From Pedobacter sp. BMA (GTDB taxonomy: Bacteria; Bacteroidota; Bacteroidia; Sphingobacteriales; Sphingobacteriaceae): DNA of 64,000 nt. The DNA lies in contig NZ_LECU01000005.1 in the NCBI RefSeq assembly GCF_001027745.1, forward strand, positions 124,001 to 188,000, read 5' to 3'. Shown one piece after another: positions 57,186 to 64,000 of the stretch. Position 1 is the first letter of the stretch. Each line of letters opens with the position of its first letter. Position numbers and translations under genes: made by a program. A model generated the notes under the pieces. The model made no database searches and was not told the DNA's origin. It was given only the letters and a program-made list of their open reading frames with translations.

Positions 57186-58208
57186 CTACTGGGTAATGGT
57201 TATTTTCTTATTGTGTGTTGTAATATTTACATGCAAGGTGGTCGATAAAATCTGAAGCAGTTCTTTAACACTGCCTACATTAATTTCTCCTTCAACCCTG
57301 AGCCCGTTGAGCTTCTCATCGCCCAAAATAACATCGTAGCCCAGGTCGTCTTTTAATACGCCGATCATCTCTTCCAGACTGGCATTTTGAAATACCAGCT
57401 GACGGTTGATCCAGGCGGTTAAATGTTGCGGGTTAACCATCTTCTGATGAACAAGGTTGCTTTCGCCACCATACTTTACCAGGTCACCAGGCTTCATCAC
57501 AAACTGCTTCCGGTTTTGGGCTTCGTCATCGTAATCCACCCTGATCTTTCCCGTCAGCAGCCCTACACAGGTTTTTTCATGCCTGCGCTTTACATTGAAG
57601 GTGGTTCCTAATACTTCAATGTTCATGTCGCCGCTATGCACGATAAATTTTTCTGAGGGCTTGATATTGTTCGTATCAATGTTGATGTGCTTAACCTTAA
57701 ATAACGCTTCACCGTCAATCCAAACTTCCCTTGCCCCCTGCCCGAAGTCTGCGGCATAACTGATTTTCGAATTACCGTTCAGCGTTACTTCCGATCCGTC
57801 AGGCAAAGTGATGGTTTTGATCATGCCATAATCGGTTTTTACCGCATCCTTATTCCAAAAAGTAAAGTAAAGGACAGCCGGTAAAATCACTACTGCGAAA
57901 ATTGCAGCAACCCTGAAGAAAGTGGAGAAAGAAAGTTTTTTGACTGTTGGCTGGCTTGCCGTGATGGTCTCAGCTATTTTTTCGAAAACAGATTGCTGGG
58001 CAGCATCGTTGCTAAATACTCTTTGATTGCGATAAGTGGAAATGGTATCGAATGCCGCAAGAGCTACTTTGCTTTTATATGGATATTCCGCTCTGAATTT
58101 TTCCCAGGCCAATAAATCCGAAGCATTTTGCACGAGAACAAATGCCACGAAGACATCATCGTTCAAAAAATCCTCAAAAGTATAATGTGTAAATCTAGAA
58201 AAATCCAT
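57186..58208 (-). CDS. FecR family anti-sigma factor
   Basis: A 340-residue inner-membrane regulator with one membrane helix (about 103-120), a FecR periplasmic domain (about 125-235) and the C-terminal DUF4974 domain (about 265-340) that contacts the STN domain. It holds the ECF sigma factor until the STN-type SusC reports substrate. It lies between sigma and SusC. Confidence 0.94.
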   Translation of the reverse strand: MDFSRFTHYTFEDFLNDDVFVAFVLVQNASDLLAWEKFRAEYPYKSKVALAAFDTISTYRNQRVFSNDAAQQSVFEKIAETITASQPTVKKLSFSTFFRVAAIFAVVILPAVLYFTFWNKDAVKTDYGMIKTITLPDGSEVTLNGNSKISYAADFGQGAREVWIDGEALFKVKHINIDTNNIKPSEKFIVHSGDMNIEVLGTTFNVKRRHEKTCVGLLTGKIRVDYDDEAQNRKQFVMKPGDLVKYGGESNLVHQKMVNPQHLTAWINRQLVFQNASLEEMIGVLKDDLGYDVILGDEKLNGLRVEGEINVGSVKELLQILSTTLHVNITTHNKKITITQ

Positions 58209-58276
58209 ATCAGCAAGTTATTATACTCCCTATATACATGAACCCGCCTAAATTATCCCTACTTTTTTAAAAAAAA

Positions 58277-58927
58277 TTAATTAATTTCTAAAAGTGCTTT
58301 TTTTGACGCGAAAACAGTAAAAATCATCAACAAATCAACCAGTTTAACACGTTCCTGAAGTTTACCAATGGCCTTATACAGCAGTTTATAGGTAGAACTG
58401 ATATTTAAATTCATGATATCTGCAGCCTCTTCATAACTCAAACCCTCATAAAATCTCAGATAAATAATTTCCTGTTGCCTGGCAGATAAGGTTTGAATCG
58501 CTTCCTTTAACTTCCTCTGTAAGTCTTTTTTCGACTCATCGGCTATAAAAACCGTATCAAACGATACTTCGAAGTTGAAAGGATAATCTTCATCGGACTC
58601 TATCTTTACAAAGCGCTGCTGCGTTTCCATCTTCCTGAACAATAAGTTCCGCAGTGATTTATAAAGATAGTTTTTTACCGAAACCGGGTCCCCCAGCTGA
58701 CTTCTTTTGGCCCATAGATGAACAAAAAGATCGTGTACTGCATCCTCAATCAGGCTTACATCCCGGGTAAATTTATAGCCATAGTTATTAAGCGCCTTAA
58801 AATGAGTATTATAAAGTTGCATATAGGCATTCCAGTCGCCCTCCTTAAAGGAGCTCCATTCCATACTACTGGTTTCGTGATGTTGGACTTTTTTTAACGG
58901 CATAAGGATATTTCGATTTACTAACAT
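58277..58927 (-). CDS. ECF RNA polymerase sigma factor
   Basis: A 216-residue sigma-70 family protein of the Bacteroidota type. Region 2 holds VHDLFVHLW; region 4 holds LSARQQEIIYLRFYEGLSYEEAADIMNLNISSTYKLLYKAIGKL. The start may be Met9 (58903). It is the first gene of the locus, 68 bases before fecR, and most likely drives the utilisation genes downstream. The 281-bp gap to the divergent SusC gene includes its promoter. Confidence 0.93.
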   Translation of the reverse strand: MLVNRNILMPLKKVQHHETSSMEWSSFKEGDWNAYMQLYNTHFKALNNYGYKFTRDVSLIEDAVHDLFVHLWAKRSQLGDPVSVKNYLYKSLRNLLFRKMETQQRFVKIESDEDYPFNFEVSFDTVFIADESKKDLQRKLKEAIQTLSARQQEIIYLRFYEGLSYEEAADIMNLNISSTYKLLYKAIGKLQERVKLVDLLMIFTVFASKKALLEIN

Positions 58928-59143
58928 AATAAAATTAACCTACTAAAGAAATAGAATGGAAAATTAGTTCACGCTCACCTTAATCCTGAATGCTGAACCA
59001 GGCCAGTCTTAATTTCGAGCTTGCTGGCCCCCTTTCTATTTCTGCAGTTAAGACATTTTTTGCACGGAAGTAAATCGATTTAAACTAAAATTACAAACCC
59101 GTAAAGATAAAAGTAACTTAACCTCCCCTTTACACAGGTCCCC

Positions 59144-59151
59144 TAGCTTTG
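59144..59151 (+). promoter_or_regulatory. Probable -7 element of the second SusC gene
   Basis: TAGCTTTG matches TAnnTTTG and lies 57 bases before the ATG at 59209. No clear -33 TTG is seen, so activation by a regulator is possible. Confidence 0.45.
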
Positions 59152-59208
59152 CAGCAATTCCAAGGAAACCGATAACAAATTTCCCTTTTTAACTAATTAT
59201 TAATTAAA

Positions 59209-62200
59209 ATGAAAAAACCTTTACTGTCTAGGCAGAGGGTTGTGGTTTATGCTTCCATTGCATGTATGCTCTTGAACAGTATTCCCGCCTCCGCCACGAC
59301 TAACGTGAATTTACCAGTCAACAACCATGCTGCCGATAAGCTTGCCACAGGAACCATTAGTGGAAAAGTAGTCGACGAAAAAGGAGAACCCCTTCCCGGA
59401 GCCAGCATCCTGATCAGGGAATTATCCAAGGTAGTACAAAGTGCTGGCGACGGATCATTCAGTGTGAATGTTCCGGCAGGTACCTATAACATCTCTGTTT
59501 CATTTATTTCCTACACCACACTCACTTTCAATAAAGTGGTGGTTAAAGACAATGAAAACACGCCTTTAAACATTACCCTGAAAGGCGAATCAGGCACACT
59601 GAACGAAGTGCTGGTAGTAGGTTACGGTACGCAAAAAAGAGAAAACGCCACGGGGGCCGTGGATCAGATTACCGCAAAAAGTATCGAAAACAGACCAATC
59701 ACCAACCTTTCACAAGGCCTGCAGGGTTTGCTGCCAAACCTCAACCTGAAAATGATGGATGGTAAGCCAACCCAGTCACCCAGTTACAACATCAGAGGAA
59801 CAACCTCTATTGGCCAGGGTGGTAATGCCTTAGTGCTGATCGATGGTTTTGAGGGCGATCCGTCACTGTTGAATCCAAACGACATCGAAACCGTATCCAT
59901 TCTTAAAGATGCGGCCTCAGCTGCCATTTATGGTGCAAGAGGTGTGTTCGGAGTAGTTCTAATTACAACAAAAAAGGGTGAAAAAGGACGTACCAGCGTT
60001 TCATACACCTCAAACTTTGCCTCTAAATCTCCCATCGTACGGCCTGATCTGGTAACAGACGGCTATACCTGGGCAAAAATGTTTGCCGAAGCATTTGTAA
60101 ATGGCGATGGTGCCTTTCCACAAAATGCCAATAAAACACAGGTGTTCTCGCAGGCATATCTCGATGAATTTAAAAGACGCGTTGAATCCGGACAACCCTA
60201 CAGTACGATCGACGTAAACCCAACTACTGGTCAGTATACTTACTATGGCAGTACCGATTATTACGGCGAGTTGTATAAAGACAATACTAATGCTTTCGAA
60301 AATAATCTATCTGTAAGTGGCGGAAGTGACAAGGCCACATTTCTGGTATCTGGTCGCTTTTTAGATCAGGACGGATTGTTCAGATACAACAGCGATGATT
60401 ACAGCATGAAAAATATCCGTGCCCGCGGAACCATTCAGGTTTTCCCATGGCTGAGCGTAGAAAACAATGCAGATTATTCAGTAATGAATTACCACAACCC
60501 AATCAACGTGGGTGAAGGTGGTGGAATCTGGAGAAATATTGCAGATGAAGGCCACCCTACCATGCCCTTGTTTAATCCCGATGGCTCACTTACATTCTCA
60601 TCTGCCTACACCGTAGGCGATTTCTTCTATGGCAAAAATGGAATCGATACCAAACGTGCCGTATTCAGAAACATCACCGGATTAAGAAGCAATTTCTTCA
60701 ATAACAAATTTCGCGTAAACGCCGATTTTACATTCCGCAATACCAATAACAATATCGAACAAAAGCGGGTTCAGGTACCTTATAGCAATTCCCGCGGGGT
60801 AACAGCCTTTGTAGGTACCACCACAAACGACTTATTATTCGATACCCGGGAAACCAATTACATCGCTACAAACATTTTCGCTGAATTTGAAAACAAGTTC
60901 GGAGCAGACCACTACCTTAAAGCAATGGTGGGTTACAATTATGAGCAGTCTACCTACAACCGCGTAGCCGTTCAACGAAATGGGATCATTTTCGAAGACG
61001 CTACAGATTTAAACCTGGCCTTAGGGCAAGCAATTACCACGAATGGTGGCTATGAGCAATGGGCAATCCTTGGCGGCTTCTCAAGGTTGAACTACGGCTT
61101 TAAGGACCGTTACCTGATTGAAGTAAATGCACGCTATGATGGATCGTCAAAATTTCCGTCCAATCAACGTTACGGATTTTTCCCTTCTGTATCAGCCGGA
61201 TGGAGAATCAACAAGGAATCATTCTGGAAGGTATCTGATAAACTTATTTCTGACCTCAAAATCAGAGCATCTTATGGCTCATTAGGAAACGGTAACATTG
61301 CGTCCTATGCTTTTCAGGATCAGTTCAATGTGACACAATCCGGGGTCATACTAAACGGCTCACGCCCGCAAACAACCAAAAACCCGGTGGTTCTACCAGA
61401 TGGATTAACCTGGGAAACCTCTACCACCACCAACGTTGGCTTAGATTTATCCATGCTCTCTGGACGTTTGAATTTCACTGGCGATGCCTATGTGCGTAAA
61501 ACCACTGATATGTTTACCACCGGACTTACCCCTCCGGCAGTATTCGGCGCTAATCCTCCAAAAGGTAATTATGCCGATTTAACCACGCGCGGCTGGGAAG
61601 CCTCAATATCCTGGGCCGATAGAATTGGTAATGATGAGAAACCATTTAAATATAACATCCGACTCACACTGGCGGATAACAAAACAAAAATTGATAAATA
61701 CAATAACCCGGATAAACTGTTAAGTGATTACTATGAAGGACAAACCCTTGGTGAAATATGGGGTTATGAAACCGAAGGATTCTTTATCGATGCGGCAGAT
61801 ATCGCATCACATGCTAAACAGGATCCACAAATGCGTGCCTCTCCTTCTGGTCTGTGGTTCCCCGGTGATATTAAACTGAAAGACCTGAATGGTGATGGCT
61901 TTATTAACGTCGGCGAAAATAAGGTAGGTAAATCGGGCGACCGTAGAATCATCGGAAATTCAGCACCAAGATATATGTATGGTGTAAACCTGGGTGCAGA
62001 ATGGAATAACATCTCCTTCTCAGTTTTCTTCCAGGGAGTTGGAAAACAGCAATGGTACCCGAGTACGGAGAGCGAAATGTTCTGGGGCCAATACAACAGG
62101 CCATATAACAACATCCCGACCTTTCATTTGGGGAACATGTGGACACCAACTAACACCGATGCCTATTTCCCGCGTACCATGTCAAGGGCAGCGTCGAGCA

Positions 62201-62517
62201 ATACCAATCGTACACTCGGTGTAGCACAAACGCGCTACCTTCAGAATGTAGCCTACATCCGTATGAAGAACTTACAGGTGGGTTATACCTTACCAAATAA
62301 ATGGGTAAATAAAGTAGGTGCACGTTTTGCCAAAGTATTCTTCTCAGGCGAAAACCTCTTCACTTACTCACCAATGTACAAAATCGTAAAAAACACAATA
62401 GATGTGGAGAATGCCGTGCCTTCTGATCAGGATTTGAATGCCGGTAGTACCAATGGTGATGGCTATAACTATCCTTTAATGAAAAGTTTCTCACTGGGTT
62501 TAAACATTGGATTTTAA
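59209..62517 (+). CDS. SusC/RagA TonB-dependent transporter, no STN domain
   Basis: A 1102-residue transporter with a signal peptide (1-29, PASA), a carboxypeptidase-like regulatory domain (about 48-128), the TonB box segment LNEVLVVGYGTQKR, plug (about 145-250) and barrel. It lacks the STN domain of the neighbour, so it cannot signal through the same FecR. It is divergent from the sigma/FecR locus and is followed by its SusD partner. Confidence 0.95.
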   Translation: MKKPLLSRQRVVVYASIACMLLNSIPASATTNVNLPVNNHAADKLATGTISGKVVDEKGEPLPGASILIRELSKVVQSAGDGSFSVNVPAGTYNISVSFISYTTLTFNKVVVKDNENTPLNITLKGESGTLNEVLVVGYGTQKRENATGAVDQITAKSIENRPITNLSQGLQGLLPNLNLKMMDGKPTQSPSYNIRGTTSIGQGGNALVLIDGFEGDPSLLNPNDIETVSILKDAASAAIYGARGVFGVVLITTKKGEKGRTSVSYTSNFASKSPIVRPDLVTDGYTWAKMFAEAFVNGDGAFPQNANKTQVFSQAYLDEFKRRVESGQPYSTIDVNPTTGQYTYYGSTDYYGELYKDNTNAFENNLSVSGGSDKATFLVSGRFLDQDGLFRYNSDDYSMKNIRARGTIQVFPWLSVENNADYSVMNYHNPINVGEGGGIWRNIADEGHPTMPLFNPDGSLTFSSAYTVGDFFYGKNGIDTKRAVFRNITGLRSNFFNNKFRVNADFTFRNTNNNIEQKRVQVPYSNSRGVTAFVGTTTNDLLFDTRETNYIATNIFAEFENKFGADHYLKAMVGYNYEQSTYNRVAVQRNGIIFEDATDLNLALGQAITTNGGYEQWAILGGFSRLNYGFKDRYLIEVNARYDGSSKFPSNQRYGFFPSVSAGWRINKESFWKVSDKLISDLKIRASYGSLGNGNIASYAFQDQFNVTQSGVILNGSRPQTTKNPVVLPDGLTWETSTTTNVGLDLSMLSGRLNFTGDAYVRKTTDMFTTGLTPPAVFGANPPKGNYADLTTRGWEASISWADRIGNDEKPFKYNIRLTLADNKTKIDKYNNPDKLLSDYYEGQTLGEIWGYETEGFFIDAADIASHAKQDPQMRASPSGLWFPGDIKLKDLNGDGFINVGENKVGKSGDRRIIGNSAPRYMYGVNLGAEWNNISFSVFFQGVGKQQWYPSTESEMFWGQYNRPYNNIPTFHLGNMWTPTNTDAYFPRTMSRAASSNTNRTLGVAQTRYLQNVAYIRMKNLQVGYTLPNKWVNKVGARFAKVFFSGENLFTYSPMYKIVKNTIDVENAVPSDQDLNAGSTNGDGYNYPLMKSFSLGLNIGF

Positions 62518-62540
62518 TTAAGGATCATTACACAATCAAT

Positions 62541-64000
62541 ATGAAAAAATTATCTATATTCTTTTTATTGGCCTGCACAGTACTCGCGGCCTGTAAAAAG
62601 CTCGATCAGCAACCCGAGGCTACACCAACAAAACAAGCTGTTTTTGGTACCGAAAACGGATTGAAATTATATACCAATTCCTTTTACGGAATGGATTTTA
62701 TGCCGAAAAACTCTACTAGCAAAGATGCCATGTCTGATTATCTGGCTGTAAAGGCAGTTGAAGATTTTATTCGTGAAGGTGGTTTCAGTGCAAGCAACAG
62801 CTCTGGATGGACCTGGACTGATTTAAGAAACATCAACTATTTTATCCAGAACTGTAACGATCCCGCAGTTCCGGCAACTATCCGCAATAACTACATCGGT
62901 ATCGCACGCTATTTCAGGGCTTACTTTTATATGGAGAAAGTAAAACGCTTTGGCGATGTGCCCTGGATTAATAAAGCCTTAAACGCCGACGACCCTCAGT
63001 TATATGCAGGTCGCGATAAACGCGAACTGGTGATGGATTCAGTATTGGCCGATCTTAACTTCGCTATCGCAAACATTTCAGCTCAGGATGATGCCAGCCG
63101 CACAACCGTTACAAAATCGGTAGCCAGTGCTTTCAAATCAAGAGTATGCCTTTTCGAAGGTACTTTTAGAAAGTATCATGATGAGCTTGGTCTTACCGCT
63201 ACAGCAAACAGATGGCTACAGGAATCAGTTAATGCTGCCGATCAGATTATCAAAAGCAAAACTTATTCTATCAATACCAACGGAGGCCCCGGTGTTTCTT
63301 ACCGACAGGTATTCAACAGCAATACCCCTGTTGTAGGCGAAGTAATCCAGTCTGCGGTAGCCGACCTGAACCTGGGTGTACTCAATGAAGCCAACTGGTG
63401 GTGGACAAGTGGTACCTACGGTGCCAAAGCCAGCTTCACGCGCACCTTTATCAATACCTATTTAAATCTAGACGGAACGCCTTTCACCAACAACCCGGCT
63501 TACCGGACCATGCTGTTTAAAGATGAAGTAAAGAACCGCGACTTGCGCCTGAAACAAACCATCCGTCTGGGTGATTATAAAAGAATTACAAATGGGGTGG
63601 CAGTGCCCGCTCCTCCTGTTTTCTCTTACACCTTCACAGGCTATCAGCCCATAAAATGGACACTTGATGATACCTATTATGATGCTGGTGCCTTAAATAC
63701 CAATGCCGTTTCGCTATTCCGTTATGCAGAAGTACTTTTAAACTACGCCGAAGCAAAAGCTGAACTCGGAACATTAACGGATGCCGACTGGGCGTTAACG
63801 GTAGGTGCATTAAGGTCGAGAGCAGGAATTACGGCAGGCCTAACCACCAAACCTACAATAGTTGATCCTTATCTGGTAGCTAACTATTTCCCCGGTATTA
63901 GCGATGCTACTATTCTCGAAGTGAGAAGAGAACGCGGTATTGAACTGAGTCTCGAAGGTCTTCGTTTTGCGGATTTGTTAAGATGGAAAAGAGGCCCGCT
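62541..64000 (+). CDS. SusD/RagB-like lipoprotein (cut off at the right edge)
   Basis: The reading frame opens at the ATG at 62541 and stays open to the window end (486 codons seen). The signal has a lipobox ending in Cys (LAACKKL, about 18). It has the SusD fold text (NYIGIARYFRAYFYMEKVKRFGDVPW, VSLFRYAEVLLNYAEAKAELG, VRRERGIELSLEGLRFADLLRW). It pairs with the SusC gene 23 bases before it. The C-terminus is outside the window. Confidence 0.94.
   Translation, partial: MKKLSIFFLLACTVLAACKKLDQQPEATPTKQAVFGTENGLKLYTNSFYGMDFMPKNSTSKDAMSDYLAVKAVEDFIREGGFSASNSSGWTWTDLRNINYFIQNCNDPAVPATIRNNYIGIARYFRAYFYMEKVKRFGDVPWINKALNADDPQLYAGRDKRELVMDSVLADLNFAIANISAQDDASRTTVTKSVASAFKSRVCLFEGTFRKYHDELGLTATANRWLQESVNAADQIIKSKTYSINTNGGPGVSYRQVFNSNTPVVGEVIQSAVADLNLGVLNEANWWWTSGTYGAKASFTRTFINTYLNLDGTPFTNNPAYRTMLFKDEVKNRDLRLKQTIRLGDYKRITNGVAVPAPPVFSYTFTGYQPIKWTLDDTYYDAGALNTNAVSLFRYAEVLLNYAEAKAELGTLTDADWALTVGALRSRAGITAGLTTKPTIVDPYLVANYFPGISDATILEVRRERGIELSLEGLRFADLLRWKRGP

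Overview
The window looks like a chromosome segment from a Sphingobacteriaceae bacterium (Bacteroidota), most likely Pedobacter or a close relative. This rests on several things: SusC/SusD pairs with ECF sigma and FecR regulators, a type IX secretion (T9SS) type B cargo protein beside a PorP/SprF protein, a fused MurF-alanine racemase, tandem DUF3857 proteins, the futalosine menaquinone enzyme MqnC, and promoters of the Bacteroidota form (TTG, about 19 bases, TAnnTTTG). There is no phage, transposase, CRISPR array or rRNA. Genus assignment is inference.

Layout. 1-10.6 kb is housekeeping: two transglutaminase-like DUF3857 proteins, a small nucleoside phosphorylase, an M16 peptidase pair, mqnC, a membrane-anchored GltB-like oxidoreductase and a YciO/YrdC protein. 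11-17.2 kb holds a 1730-residue secreted protein (repeats, lamin-tail-like and PHP-like domains, T9SS type B tail) with its PorP/SprF partner. 17.3-26.1 kb holds nhaA, an unknown gene, and a complete RND efflux operon (adaptor, pump, outer-membrane channel) next to a TetR regulator; three related palindromes mark probable operators. 26.4-30.4 kb is a trpD-trpF-trpB-trpA operon without trpE, trpG or trpC. It is preceded by a leader peptide with three consecutive Trp codons and an attenuator, and a 76-bp palindromic repeat fills the trpB-trpA gap. 30.4-41.5 kb holds an inward-rectifier K+ channel, a hydrolase, an SDR, recR, a sodium symporter, a LOG protein, DUF502, murF-alr, recX, two tRNA genes (Gly-GCC, Leu-TAA) and a lipoprotein. 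A probable 52-nt small RNA lies at 41.64 kb. 41.7-58.9 kb is a polysaccharide utilisation locus read on the minus strand: sigma, FecR, SusC, SusD, GH29, GH20, then GntP permease, RidA, a DSD1-like PLP enzyme, an M19 dipeptidase and GH3. A second SusC/SusD pair runs divergently from 59.2 kb off the right edge.

How the parts work together. The utilisation locus joins TonB-dependent glycan uptake and exo-glycosidases (fucosidase, hexosaminidase, GH3) with what looks like a D-amino-acid or dipeptide salvage set, which suggests use of glycopeptide or cell-wall material. The trp region is the most informative regulatory piece: leader peptide, competing RNA pairings, terminator and promoter can all be read directly from the sequence.
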